Positions 34,983-44,897 of a DNA stretch of 64,000 nucleotides are shown here, one piece after another. The position numbers were made by a program, and so were the translations under genes. Position 1 is the first letter of the stretch. Every line of letters begins with the position of its first letter. The stretch is from contig NZ_MTPX02000042.1 of the NCBI RefSeq assembly GCF_002154335.2, positions 124,001-188,000 of the forward strand, given 5' to 3'. The stretch comes from Actinomyces ruminis. GTDB lineage: Bacteria > Actinomycetota > Actinomycetes > Actinomycetales > Actinomycetaceae. The notes below the pieces were generated by a model, which did no database searches, was not told the origin of the DNA, and saw nothing but the letters and a program-made list of their open reading frames with translations.

Positions 34983-35662
34983 CCGTCCCGGGCCGCTACA
35001 TCAAACGCCCCGTCACCGTCGAGGCCATCCGCTACGACGGCAGCGAGGAGAGCGCCGACGCCATCGCACACTGGGCCGAAGGCACCATAGTGACTGTCTT
35101 TCTGAACAGAACGCTAAACATCGACTACCCGGAGGGCGTCATACAAGCCCGCCCTGGGGAGTGGATCATCCGTGACGCGCAGGGCGAGTACTACCCGCGC
35201 AGGCCCGACGTTTTCGGCGCCACCCACCGGCCCGCCCCGCAGGGCAGCGCTGCGGGGCTGACAGATCCCGACGCCGCCTACCTGCGCCGCATCGCCGTCC
35301 TCTTGCCCGGCAAGCACCGCGACCGCGCCTACACCATCGCCCAGGACATCGAGTTGTTCCTGACCCGTGTCGAGGACGCGATCTACGAGATCGACCACGC
35401 CGGCACCACGCCCGAGCGGCGTCTCGCCGACGTCCGGGAGCTGCTCGCCCAATGCCTGGTCGCCGAGGACACCCGCATCAACTCGGGCCCTGAGGACGGC
35501 AACCCGCCGACGCCGGACCGGATGCAGGCCCTCGCAGCCTTCCAGGCCGCCGTCACCGCCTGCACTCTCGGCCTGGACGGCGACGCACTCGCCACCGTGC
35601 TGTCACAGGCCCTGCAGGCGGCACAGACAGCTGCCAGCTCTCAGCGGTTACGGCGGGGGTAA
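34979..35662 (+). CDS. Phage early protein of unknown function
   Basis: GGAGGG precedes ATG 34979. The 227-residue protein opens with YIKRPVTVEAIRYDG and has PGEWIIRDAQGEYYPRRPDVF, a pattern seen in many actinophage and firmicute phage proteins of unknown role. A helical C-terminus follows. Confidence 0.55.
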   Translation: MTVPGRYIKRPVTVEAIRYDGSEESADAIAHWAEGTIVTVFLNRTLNIDYPEGVIQARPGEWIIRDAQGEYYPRRPDVFGATHRPAPQGSAAGLTDPDAAYLRRIAVLLPGKHRDRAYTIAQDIELFLTRVEDAIYEIDHAGTTPERRLADVRELLAQCLVAEDTRINSGPEDGNPPTPDRMQALAAFQAAVTACTLGLDGDALATVLSQALQAAQTAASSQRLRRG

Positions 35663-35695
35663 CCAGATGCCGCATACCTGTTCTCGTGGCCCGCC

Positions 35696-37000
35696 GTGCG
35701 TGTGTGGGTAGCTCTTGTTGTTGTGTTTCTTCGGCTGAATGGACTATCTGGATGGCTTGGCAACGCTTTGGTGACACGTGCTGATGACCCTCGTCTGCTC
35801 GCGGTCATGGCGTTGCCCGGCGCGGACGATAGGACGTTGAACGAGGTGCGAGGCTTCATCGCGACTTTGTCCGGGGAGTCGGCGAAGTACACCACCGATT
35901 ACGTCCTGAACTGGGGGCAGGTGGTCAAGGCCGCCGGATCGGTGGGCCGCGCCGGACCGCTCACGGACATGTGCGTCGAGGTCAAGCTCCTGGAGCGCGT
36001 CGACGTCGGAGGACTTCCCGGGGTGAAGCTGGTCGAGGACCCAGACTTCATCCACTTGATCAAGAAGGCTGAGGCCGACTGGAACCGGCAGCGCAAACGC
36101 GACAACGCCGACCCGAACCTGAAGTGGCCGGTGATCCTGCGCGACGGGGACCACTGCCGGTACTGCCACCATGAGGTGCACTGGACCGGCAAGATGTCCA
36201 ACCGCAAGGCCACTCTGGATCACCGCGTCCCCGGCCAGCCGGGGACTGTGGACACCCTCGTGGTCGCGTGCGCTCGCTGCAACAGCGCGCGTCGTGACGA
36301 CGAGGACGGCACCTGGGACCAGGAGAATCCTCTCCTGCCGCCCCCGGCCCGCCCCTACTACGGCAACTGGTCCCGCAAGCACCTGGTCGAGCGCGGGCTG
36401 CTAGCGGCCGACGCCCCGGTGGGGGCGGACTCCGACACTATTAGGCAGGTGGACGCCTCCGGCCCTGATCAAGCCGGCCAGGTGGTCCCCGTCCTGGGCA
36501 CGCCCCCGGCGTCGTCGCAGCCAGCGGCGGCGCGTCCGAAGGGGCTCCAGGGCGGCAACCCCGGCACCGCAGATCACGGTGCGCCCGCGGGTTCCTCGCC
36601 AGCCTCGGAGACCGCTCCCGCCCCGGCGCCGGCCAGCCAGCAGCTCCCGCCGCCGCGGCGCTTGCACTGGGGGCCTCCGCGCCGTGCACCCGAGCTTGAC
36701 CCAGGCACGGACCCGCCACCACGCCCACGCCGTGACCGTGAGTTCACCTTGAGTTCACCGGGAGTTCACCATGAGTTCGGAACTGACTTCGAACTCAGTT
36801 CGAACTCCCAGCCTCCGGAGTACGTACTCCCCGGGTCGGGACGGGACGGACTCGGGAAGGGTCCGGGAAGGGACGGGCCAGGGTCGGGCACGGGTCGGGT
36901 CCGGGCTCGGGACGGCGCCGGGCCTGGGCCTGGGGCGGGTCTGGGCCGGGACGGAAGCGCTTGCCTGCCTCAGCCCCGCAGAAGAAGGAAGCGGCGATGA
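35696..37000 (+). CDS. HNH-domain protein with a repeat-bearing C-terminal region, probable replication protein
   Basis: The N-terminal 130 residues (DDPRLLAVMALPGADDRTLNEVRGFI) resemble helix-turn-helix domains at the start of phage replication proteins. An HNH nuclease core follows: CRYCHHEV, TLDHRVPGQPGTVDTLVVACARCNSARRD. The C-terminus is Pro/Gly/Arg-rich and its DNA holds 11-bp iterons and a G-rich tract. The start is uncertain (GTG 35696 or a later codon). A putative origin inside the replication gene recalls lambda O. The nuclease domain is clear; the replication role is inference. Confidence 0.65.
   Translation: MRVWVALVVVFLRLNGLSGWLGNALVTRADDPRLLAVMALPGADDRTLNEVRGFIATLSGESAKYTTDYVLNWGQVVKAAGSVGRAGPLTDMCVEVKLLERVDVGGLPGVKLVEDPDFIHLIKKAEADWNRQRKRDNADPNLKWPVILRDGDHCRYCHHEVHWTGKMSNRKATLDHRVPGQPGTVDTLVVACARCNSARRDDEDGTWDQENPLLPPPARPYYGNWSRKHLVERGLLAADAPVGADSDTIRQVDASGPDQAGQVVPVLGTPPASSQPAAARPKGLQGGNPGTADHGAPAGSSPASETAPAPAPASQQLPPPRRLHWGPPRRAPELDPGTDPPPRPRRDREFTLSSPGVHHEFGTDFELSSNSQPPEYVLPGSGRDGLGKGPGRDGPGSGTGRVRARDGAGPGPGAGLGRDGSACLPQPRRRRKRR
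36740..36812. repeat. Seven 11-bp-spaced iteron units
   Basis: GAGTTCACC starts at 36740, 36751 and 36762, with a fourth GAGTTC at 36773. The inverse, GAACT, starts at 36780, 36791 and 36802. Spacing is exactly 11 bp, one helical turn, and not a codon multiple. Such arrays bind initiator proteins. Confidence 0.75.
36833..36950 (+). repeat. G-rich tract with about twenty GGG runs
   Basis: Runs of three or four G separated by two to four bases fill about 118 bp of the plus strand, right after the iterons and inside the end of the HNH gene. It could fold into G-quadruplexes or form a stable displaced strand. It is also a place where assembly errors are likely. Confidence 0.7.
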
Positions 37001-37794
37001 GTTCCTGCGTCTCTGGCTGCACGATCCGTGGCATGCACGCCCCGGACTGTGACGGCACCACCACCGACCCGAGCGGCCAGCTGGTGGAGTGCCGGGGTTG
37101 CCTGCCGCGGCCTGCTGAGGACGGGCGTTGCCTGTGTCCGTGGTGTGTGGGCCGGCTGACTGCGACGGTGGCGGGCCTGCCTGGCCTGGTGGATCACCTG
37201 CTGCTGATGGCTGAGCCGTCGGTGTCTTCCCCGTCGGGCCACACCGACGCCGGCAGCTCGGGGTCGCGTCCAGGTGAGGGGATGCTCTACCCGTCCGCCC
37301 TGGTCGCCGTCGATGATCTGCACGCCGTGGTCGCGACCTGGGCGGGTGAGGTCGCCGCCGAGCGCGGCATCGTCTCTCCGCCGTCGGGCCTGTCTCGGTG
37401 GACCGTGCCCGACGCCGACGGGGAGGCTGAGCCCATCGGCCCCGCCGAGCCCGGCAGCACGGCGGCGCTGGTGGAGTGGCTGGCCCCGCACCTGGAGTGG
37501 ATCACCGCCCAGCCGTGGGCAGGGGACATGCTGGCCGACCTGGCGACCGCCACGGCTCGTGCGCTGGCACGCTGGCCCATGGCCGAGCCGGACCGGCGGG
37601 TCACGGACGTGCGCTGCCCGCATTGCGGGTGCCTGTCGCTGGTGGTGTCCCCGCCCGCCACCGCCGGCGCCTCTACCACCGTGCGGTGCAGCCTGCCTGC
37701 CTGTGGGCGGGTGCTGGGTGAGGAGGACTGGCAGCACACCCGGGCCACCGCACTGGCCCGAGCCCAGGCCACCACAGCGGGGGCGGCATCGTGA
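36997..37794 (+). CDS. Cys-rich phage protein with zinc-ribbon ends
   Basis: ATG 36997 overlaps the previous TGA. The 265-residue product has an N-terminal Cys cluster (CVSGCTIRGMHAPDC, CRGCLPRP, CLCPWC) and a C-terminal ribbon (VRCPHCGCLSLVV then VRCSLPACGRVLG). It resembles actinophage proteins of unknown function located after replication genes. Confidence 0.6.
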   Translation: MSSCVSGCTIRGMHAPDCDGTTTDPSGQLVECRGCLPRPAEDGRCLCPWCVGRLTATVAGLPGLVDHLLLMAEPSVSSPSGHTDAGSSGSRPGEGMLYPSALVAVDDLHAVVATWAGEVAAERGIVSPPSGLSRWTVPDADGEAEPIGPAEPGSTAALVEWLAPHLEWITAQPWAGDMLADLATATARALARWPMAEPDRRVTDVRCPHCGCLSLVVSPPATAGASTTVRCSLPACGRVLGEEDWQHTRATALARAQATTAGAAS

Positions 37795-38036
37795 CCGGCG
37801 CGTCCGTGACTGGCCCGGACGGCACCGAGTGGGTCCCCGCCGTCACCGCACTGGACCGGGTCCCCGGCCTGTCGGCTTCCACCTTGCGGTCGTGGGTCCA
37901 CCGTGGCCGGGTGCGATCTCAGCGGGTAGGCAGGCAGTCGTGGGTGGCGTGGGAGGACGTGCTCACCATGGAGGCGGCCGCCCACCTCGCCGGGTGGCGG
38001 CGCGGCGGCTTCCGGCGGCAGCGCGCCGATACTTGA
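37791..38036 (+). CDS. MerR-type helix-turn-helix protein
   Basis: Eighty-one residues; VPGLSASTLRSWVHRGRVRSQRVGRQSWVAWEDV is a winged-helix excisionase/MerR pattern. GTG 37791 overlaps the previous stop. Probably a late-gene regulator or a DNA-binding accessory factor. Confidence 0.6.
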   Translation: MTGASVTGPDGTEWVPAVTALDRVPGLSASTLRSWVHRGRVRSQRVGRQSWVAWEDVLTMEAAAHLAGWRRGGFRRQRADT

Positions 38037-38122
38037 CATCGGATGTCATCATTGCAACGCTACTGCCAGCGGGACCAGTACGCCCCGCCACCCGAGCCCC
38101 GAGCCGCACCGGCCGGGGCTTC

Positions 38123-38856
38123 TCAGTCTCCGGGAGCCTCGATCTGGGCGCGGAGTGCGCGGATCTCCTCGCGCAGGGACTCGACCTGCGCTCGGGTGGC
38201 TGCCTCCTGTGCGGCGCTCTCCTCGGTGACGAGCGAGACGATCCAGGATGCCAGGGTGGCTGTGACGACGCCGATGAGTGCGACGCCGCCGATCATGAGC
38301 AGGATCGCGGTGGCTCTGCCGAGCGGAGTCACGGGTGCCAGGTCGCCGTAGCCGACCGTGGTGATTGTGACCAGTGCCCACCACAGCGCATCACCGAAGG
38401 ACGTGATGGTCGCCCCGGGCACGTGCCTCTCGGCGTCGAGCACGGCGAGTGCTGCGATGAGAGATAGCAGGGCGACGGAGCCGACGGTGTAGATGGTGAT
38501 CTTGCCTCGGAGGGCGGTGCCTGCGCTGCGCTGTAGGACTCCGAGGAGCGTGACGAGGCGCAGTAGTCGTAGTGGCCGGAGCATCGGCAGGAGCACGGCG
38601 GCGAGGTCGAGCAGGTGGTGTGCGAGCCAATGTCTCCGGTCGGGAGCTAGCACGAGCCGCACGCCGAAGTCGATGACGAAGGCTATCCAGATGCCGTTGA
38701 GTATCAGCTCGGCGGTGGCTCGCTGGCCTCCTTGGAGATCCGCGATGACCTCCCATGCGTAGACGACGAGGAACGCCAAAGCGGCTGCTGTGAGCGGTGG
38801 CTCTGTGTAGCGTTCCCAGGAGCGGAGCGCCTGGTATCGGTGCTGGCGTCGGGCAT
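38123..38856 (-). CDS. Voltage-gated-type potassium channel (frame broken near 38831)
   Basis: The repaired protein has 244 residues. Membrane segments include PPLTAAALAFLVVYAWEVIADL and GIWIAFVIDFGVRLVLA, an Arg-spaced S4-like stretch (RPLRLLRLVTLL), a pore helix with the selectivity filter TTVGYGD, and a last helix (ILLMIGGVALIGVVTATLASWI). A coiled-coil tail follows (REEIRALRAQIEAPGD). The start (PDASTDTR) lies in another frame, repaired by one base near 38831. It is the only leftward gene between the early and packaging modules, so it probably has its own promoter and is a lysogenic-conversion gene. Confidence 0.85.
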
Positions 38857-38976
38857 GCCCCTGATCGTAGGCACCCCCCAGGCTTCAGCCCCCCTCCCCT
38901 GTGAGGCCCCCATCGTGGACCACCCCCCTGGTGCGATACCCCGCCCCCCTCGATGCGCCCTCCCCCGGAGGTGACC

Positions 38977-39255
38977 ATGGTGCAGTCTCGTGGGCACCGC
39001 CGACTGCGGCGGCTGCGGGAGGAGATGCGGGCCGCCCGCCCCCAGCCCTGCCGCCGGTGTGGGCAGCCGATCGACTATGACGCTCCACCTGGCGACCCCC
39101 GCTCCTTCCAGCTCGGCCATCGTCTGTCCTGGCGGGACCATCCTGACGAGCGTCTCGATCCTGCGAATCTGTGGCCAGAGCACGAGCTGTGCAACAAGCA
39201 AGCTGGTGCGACCGACGCTGGCGCGCAGCTCGGTCTTCGCTCGCGCGACTGGTGA
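38977..39255 (+). CDS. HNH endonuclease next to the terminase genes
   Basis: A 92-residue HNH protein: CRRCGQPIDYDAP, LGHRLSWRDHPDERLDPANLWPEHELCNKQAG. HNH proteins in this place assist terminase in cutting and packaging phage DNA. GGAGGTG precedes ATG 38977. Confidence 0.78.
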   Translation: MVQSRGHRRLRRLREEMRAARPQPCRRCGQPIDYDAPPGDPRSFQLGHRLSWRDHPDERLDPANLWPEHELCNKQAGATDAGAQLGLRSRDW

Positions 39256-39362
39256 GCGGGGAGGGGGTCGGAAATCTCTACGGCGGGGTTGGCGGCGCAG
39301 TCCGCCGGCAGTGCTCCTTCTCCCACTGGGATTTGGGGCGGGTATCCCCCAGTTTTCGCAGA

Positions 39363-39698
39363 ATGGCAACGAAAAGTGGCGTCTCAATGTATGACCGTGC
39401 AGCGATCCGGGCGCTGGCCGCCCAGGGAAAAACCGCGGGCGAGATCGCCGCATCACTCGGCGCGACCATCACTACTGTGCGCCGGGCACTGGATCTCTCC
39501 CAGCCGACCGCCTACCAGCGCGATGCGCTCGCGGATGGTCCAGTCGGCGATCAGATCCGGGCGGTGCTCGCCCAGTACCCGCAGATGAAGGCAACCGGCA
39601 TCGCGTACCGGATCAGTTGGACGGGGTCCATGCGGACACTCCGCCACGTTGTCGCGCAGATCCGAGCCGAGCATGAGGAGGCGCGTCCCGATGGCTGA
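39363..39698 (+). CDS. Small helix-turn-helix protein of the packaging module
   Basis: 111 residues with YDRAAIRALAAQGKTAGEIAASLGATITTVRRAL, a homeodomain-like helix-turn-helix as in small terminases and phage DNA-binding proteins. ATG 39387 is an alternative start. It overlaps the next gene by eight bases. It may share DNA recognition with the P27-type protein that follows. Confidence 0.6.
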   Translation: MATKSGVSMYDRAAIRALAAQGKTAGEIAASLGATITTVRRALDLSQPTAYQRDALADGPVGDQIRAVLAQYPQMKATGIAYRISWTGSMRTLRHVVAQIRAEHEEARPDG

Positions 39699-40290
39699 CA
39701 CCGAGCCGCCTCAGCATGTAACCGGAGTTGCCGCGCAGGTGTGGCGCGACGTCGTCGCCGCCCACCCAAAGCCTGGCACGCTCGACTCTCGCAGGCTGGA
39801 GGCTTACTGCTACGCCGTCGACCATCTACGCCGCGCGCACCAAGCCCTCTCCGAGGAGGGGCTTACCGTCGAGGATGCCCGGGGGCAGGTCGTGAAGAAC
39901 CCGGCGCTCGCGGCCGCGAAGGACGCTCAGGAGCAGATCCGTAGGTGGGGCGCGGAGTTCGCTCCTCCGCATCCTCCGCGTCGACGTCGGGGCACGATGT
40001 ACGACGCTACGACGGCGTCGATCACCGCGGCAGACCACCTGAACGACGGGAAGTACCGCGGCGCGTGTGAAGCGGTCAAGACTCTGGCCTGGCTGATCGA
40101 CGAGGCACAGCGCGCAGGTATTGAAGCGCTGCAGAAGACCGCGTTCGGCGCTATCCCCGCCTATTTGAAGGGATGCGCAGATCTTCAGATTACGCCTGCA
40201 GCGCTCCCCGAGGATGCTGCCCGCCCGAAGCGACGCGGAGAAGGCCGACTGAAGGCGTTGCGAGGAGGTTTGGCGAGTGCGTCTGGGTAG
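39691..40290 (+). CDS. terS: Terminase small subunit, P27-like
   Basis: A 199-residue protein with the P27 pattern: DSRRLEAYCYAVDHLRRAHQALSEEGLTV, GQVVKNPALAAAKDAQEQIRRWGAEF. The longer C-terminus (KTLAWLIDEAQRAGIEALQ) is additional. It should bind the packaging-initiation site and recruit the large subunit, whose gene overlaps its end. Confidence 0.72.
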   Translation: MADTEPPQHVTGVAAQVWRDVVAAHPKPGTLDSRRLEAYCYAVDHLRRAHQALSEEGLTVEDARGQVVKNPALAAAKDAQEQIRRWGAEFAPPHPPRRRRGTMYDATTASITAADHLNDGKYRGACEAVKTLAWLIDEAQRAGIEALQKTAFGAIPAYLKGCADLQITPAALPEDAARPKRRGEGRLKALRGGLASASG

Positions 40291-41878
40291 TGAGACGCCG
40301 AGGATCTTCACGCCGCCGCTTCGCCCGCTGACACCGGAAACAACCTGGGGCTTCGCCGCTGTGGAGTTCGCCGAGCTGCTCGGTATCCACCTGCTGCCAT
40401 GGCAACGGTGCTGTGCATCCACATGCTGGAGCTGCTGCCTGACGGGCGTCTCCGATTCCGCATCGTCGTGACCCTTGTCGCTCGCCAGAACGGCAAGAGC
40501 ACGGTCGCGATGGTGGTGCTCCTGTTTTTGATGTACGTCAAGGGCTGGTCGGTGCTGGGTACTGCGCAGGATTTGGAGACGTCGGAGGCGCTGTGGGCCG
40601 AGGCCGTCGCGCTTGTAGACCCTTCGGAGCATGAGGACGATCCCGACTTCGTGGACGAGCTCGGTGATGAGGTCCGGCGGATCTCACTCGGCTCTGGGAT
40701 GAAGGCATTACAGCTGTGGAACGGTGCGACCTACAAGGTGAAGGCCACGTCGCGGCGTGCCGGCCGCGGTAAGCACGTCCAGCTGGTGGTGTTCGACGAG
40801 CTGCGCGAGCACCAGGACTGGTCTTCATGGTCCGCCGTCTCGAAGACCACGATGGCACAGGACTCCGGGCTGGTGCTGGCGCTGTCCAACGCCGGCGACC
40901 ATGCCAGCGTCGTCCTGCGTCATATGCGGCGCCTGGGGCACATCGCCCTCGGAGACCCGGACGGCATCTGGGGTGATGCGCCGGACGACACAACCAACGG
41001 GCTGGACGATGACGGCGAGACCGACGCCCTCGCGCAGTCCCTGGGGCTGTTCGAGTGGTCTACGCCGCCCGGCGCGTCCCGTTGGGACCGCGACTCCTGG
41101 GCGCAGTCCAACCCCTCCATGAACCACCGCCGGGCGGATGGGTCGATCGGTATCCGCGAGGAGACGATCGCGGCATCAGCCGCTACCGACCCGCCGGGCG
41201 AGTTCATGACCGAGGTCCAGTGCCAGTGGCTCTCCTCCTCCGCCAAGCCACCGTTCATGGAAGGCGCCTGGGAGGCCGGCCTCCGCACCGACACATTCAT
41301 CCCCGCAGAGAAGGTCGTCTACGGCCTCGACGTTTCCTGGGACCGCAGCGCCTCATACGTCGCTGCGGCCGGCATCAACAACCGGGACGTTCCCCAGGTC
41401 GAGATCGCTGCCCGGCTGCCACGCACCGACTTCACCGTCGACTGGTTCGCCGCGCGAGCCAACCCCGACGACCCGATCACCGTCGTTGCCCAGGGCAAGG
41501 GCGCTCCCGTATCTACCTGCTCCCCGACCTGGAGGAGATCGACGGCGTGAACGTCATCCGCTGGCAGGGAGACAACCTCGGCGCCTGGTTCGGCCGCATG
41601 TGGGACCTCGTCGCCGCATCACTACCGGCACAAAGCACCGAGAACCCCGCAGCCACAGCACTCGGGGGCATAAACCACCTGCCGCAGCCCGTCCTCGACG
41701 TCGCCGCCGGCACCGCACTCTGGCGCAACGTCGGCGACACCCGAGTCATCGACCGCAAGGGCTCTCCCGAGGACGCCGCCCCGCTTATCGCGGCCACCGC
41801 CGCAGTCGGCTACCTCACCACTCCACACGACGAGCCAGATCTGCCTACGACGACACCGACGGCGTCATGTACGTCTAG
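40277..41878 (+). CDS. terL: Terminase large subunit (three frame breaks)
   Basis: From GTG 40277 the repaired product has 534 residues, the family length. The ATPase domain shows the Walker A region LVARQNGKST and Walker B VVFDE. The nuclease domain begins around VVYGLDVSWDRSASYVAAAG and ends SAYDDTDGVMYV. Frames change near 40410 (GGTGCTG), 41506 (CTCCCGT) and 41835 (GAGCCAG), each repaired by one extra G or C. It cuts concatemers and pumps DNA into the prohead. Confidence 0.88.
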
Positions 41879-41891
41879 AAAGGACGACAAC

Positions 41892-42107
41892 GTGCGCACC
41901 TATCGCCATCTCATCGCCGCCAACGTCATTATCAACCTCAAAACCGGCACTGCACTCGCGGGCGCGCTGGTGAAGCAGTCGGGGCCGCTGCTCTTCCTGC
42001 GGAACGTGACGATCTACGCCGAGGGGCGGGAGCCTCAGCTGGCGGACGGGGAAATCGTTGTTGAGCGCGGCGAGATCGAGTTCATTCAGAAGCCGATAGC
42101 GGGGTGA
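41892..42107 (+). CDS. Small phage protein between terminase and portal
   Basis: Seventy-one residues from GTG 41892, preceded by AAAGGA (RTYRHLIAANVIINLKTGTALAGALV, ending EIEFIQKPIAG). Similar short genes of unknown role occupy this position in related actinophages. Confidence 0.6.
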   Translation: MRTYRHLIAANVIINLKTGTALAGALVKQSGPLLFLRNVTIYAEGREPQLADGEIVVERGEIEFIQKPIAG

Positions 42108-42113
42108 CACAAC

Positions 42114-44089
42114 GTGACCTTCGTTGTCTCGTCCTCCGCGGTCCAGGCGCTTGCTCGCCCTATCTCGGCCCCATCGTTGACTCTGGCCGTCACGGACGAC
42201 TGGCGAGTGGATTACGAGGACATCTGGCGCACCCAGGACGCCGTGCGCACGGTTGTGGACTTCCTTGCCCGCTCAATCGCCAGCCTGTCCCCGCACGTGT
42301 TTGAGCGCGTCTCCGATACCGATCGTGTCCGGGTCACGGATCATCCTCTGGCGCGTCTGCTATCCGCCCCGAATCCGCGGACGACCCGCTACCGGCTGCT
42401 GAATGACCTGGTCCATGACATCGCCATTTTTGACACCGCCTACTGGCTCAAGATTCGTACCGGTGACGCCTTCGGCCTAGTACGCGTACCGCCAGGATGG
42501 TTACTCCGCGTGGCGGGTCATGGATCGCGCCGGAGTATTACGAGCTCCGCGGTGATCGGGGCTCCCGTAAGGTGCCGCCGGACCAGCTGGTGCACTTCCG
42601 TGGCTACAGCCCGGACGGCGACCTGACCGGCACGCCTCCAATGGAGGCCCTCCGGCAGGCGCTGGCTGAGGGTTTCGAAGCCGGCCGGATGCGCTCGCAG
42701 GTGCTCCGCAACGGCGCCCGCGCCTCCGGCTACCTGCAGCGGCCTAAGGACGCGGCCAGGTGGAGCGACGAGGCGCGGGAGAAGTTCGCTCGCTCGTGGG
42801 CGTCGCAGTACACGGGCGCCAACGCGCCGTCGGGCGGCGGCACGCCGATCCTGGAAGACGGCATGACCTTCGTCAAAGTCGCTCAGACTGCCGACGAGCT
42901 GCAGTACGTGGAGGTCCGCAAGCTCACCCGCGAGGAAGTGGCGGCGGCCTTCCACGTGCCGGCCCCCATGGTCGGCATCCTCGACCACGCGACATTCTCG
43001 AACATTCGGGAGCAGCACAAGCAGCTGTACCAGGACACGCTCGGCCCATGGCTGGACATGATCGAGCAGGAGATCGCCCTGCAGCTGATCCCCGACATCG
43101 AGCCCACACGCCGCTTGTACGTCGAGTTCAATATCGAGGCGAAGCTCCGCGGATCGCTGGACGAGGAGGCGCAGTCGCTCTACCAGGCCGCCGGCGGACC
43201 GTACATGACCCGCAACGAGGTACGCGCACGCCGCAACCTGCCGGCCCTGCCCGGCGGAGACGAGCTGATCACGCCTCTGTCGGTCACCACGACCGGCGGG
43301 GACGCGGCTCCAACGACTGCTGGTGATACGGCGCCTGAGGACCCGCCGGACGACGACGGCGACGAGGAGGACGAGCAGGCCAAGGCGGCCCCGCTGTCTG
43401 TGAAGGCAGACACGCGCCGGGCCGCCCCGACTGCTGAGCAGATCCGCCAGGCCCGCGACGCGGCCGAGCAGACCCTGACCCGGTTCTTCCGACGGCAGCG
43501 GGCGTCTGTGTTGTCAGCGCTCGGAGCTAAGGCCCCCGACTGGTGGGACACCCAGCGGTGGGACAAGGAACTTGCCGACGACCTTGAGTCACTGGCCCTG
43601 GATGTCACTGCCAAGGTCGGGGCCGCCGCGGCGGAGGCGCTCGGCTTCACCGCCGACGTCTACGACGTCGCCAGAACCCGCAAGTTCCTGCGCGCCGTCG
43701 CAGAATCCCGGGCCGGAGCCATCAACTCCACCACCAGGGACGCGATCGCCGCTGCCCTCGACCGCGACGACGCCGAGGACGGGCCGTCTCCGGCTGACGT
43801 GTTCGATGCCGCGACCGGCGACCGCGGCCACACCGCGGCAGTCACCCTCGCGACCACGCTGACGACCTTCGCGGCGACCGAAGTCGCCCGCCAGGCCGCC
43901 CCCGCCACCGCGATGAAGATGTGGACCGTCACCTCCAGTAACCCGCGCGCCTCGCACGCGGCGATGGACGGGGAGACCGTCCCCGTCGACGACCTGTTCA
44001 GCAACGGAATGAACTGGCCGGGCGACCCCGTGGGCGGCGCAGACGAGGTCGCCGGCTGCACCTGCACCGTCACCACCATCATCCCCTGA
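42114..44089 (+). CDS. Portal protein fused to a MuF-like head-morphogenesis domain (frame broken near 42492)
   Basis: The repaired product has 658 residues. Residues 1 to about 400 are an HK97-type portal (IWRTQDAVRTVVDFLARSIASL, ALRQALAEGFEAGRMRSQVLRNGARASGYL, FHVPAPMVGILDHATFSNIREQ). An acidic linker follows, then a MuF/SPP1-gp7-like domain ending WTVTSSNPRASHAAMDGETV and FSNGMNWPGDPVGGADEVAGCTC. The portal forms the DNA gate; MuF-type domains act in head assembly and may be ejected. The break is at GCCAGGATG, one C short. Confidence 0.85.
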
Positions 44090-44110
44090 CCAACCCGAGG
44101 AAGGACCGTC

Positions 44111-44873
44111 ATGGAGTTCAAGGTCACGCCCGTCCGTATCAAGGCCGGCCCCGAGGACAACCTCGCCGAGGGCGAGTTCCTCGTCTACCCGTCCACCTTC
44201 ACGCGCACAGCCGATGCCTACGGCGACGTCGTCGCCCCCGGCGCCTTCGCCAACACCATCAAGGAGTGGAAGGAGTCGGGAAACAGCCTGCCGGGGCTCT
44301 ACGGCCACCGCATGGACGACCCCGACTACGCGGTCGCCTACGCCCTCGACATGGGCGAGGACGACCACGGCTGGTGGGTGCACGGCGCCTTCGACCTCGA
44401 TTCCCCCAAGGGCCCTCAGGTCTACCGGCTCGTCAAGGGCCGCCGCCTTACCCAGCTATCTTTCGCCTTCGACGTCATCGACTCCGGCGCCGTCACCCTC
44501 GACGACGGCACCAAGGCCAACGAACTACGCGAACTCAAGGTGTACGAGTTCAGCTTCGTGCCTGTGGGCGCGAATCAGGACACGTCCGTGGTCGCCGTCA
44601 AGGACGCCACGACAGCCCTCACCCACAGCCTCAAATCCGGGCGCGTCCTAGCCAGAAGCACATCGACTCCCTCCGCACCGCATGGGAGGCCATCGGCGAC
44701 GTCCTCGACGCCGCCGAAGCCTCCCCCAACCCCAACGACCAGGAGAAAGCCAGCACCACCCCGCAGGCCAAGCCCGAGGACCCCGCACGGGCAAGAGCGA
44801 GGACCAGCAGGCTCCGGTGTCCGCAAGAGCCCTGGCAGCCAGAGCCGCGCTCGCGGCCATCGACACCATTTGA
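44111..44873 (+). CDS. HK97-type prohead protease (two frame breaks)
   Basis: The first 180 residues show the S78 protease pattern: GEFLVYPSTFTRTADAYGDVVAPGAF, LPGLYGHRMDDP with the catalytic His, and QLSFAFDVIDSG with the Ser. The tail (HIDSLRTAWEAIGDVLDAAEA, later APVSARALAARAALAAIDTI) lies in two other frames, repaired by single bases near 44649 and 44790, giving 254 residues. It cleaves scaffold and capsid during maturation. Confidence 0.85.
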
Positions 44874-44897
44874 TCCCAGGGAAGGGGACACATCATC

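Noticed and set aside
35696-37000. The C-terminal Gly/Arg repeats of the HNH protein as a functional protein repeat
   Set aside because: The 11-bp period is not a codon multiple and the amino acids drift, so selection seems to act on the DNA, not on a protein repeat.
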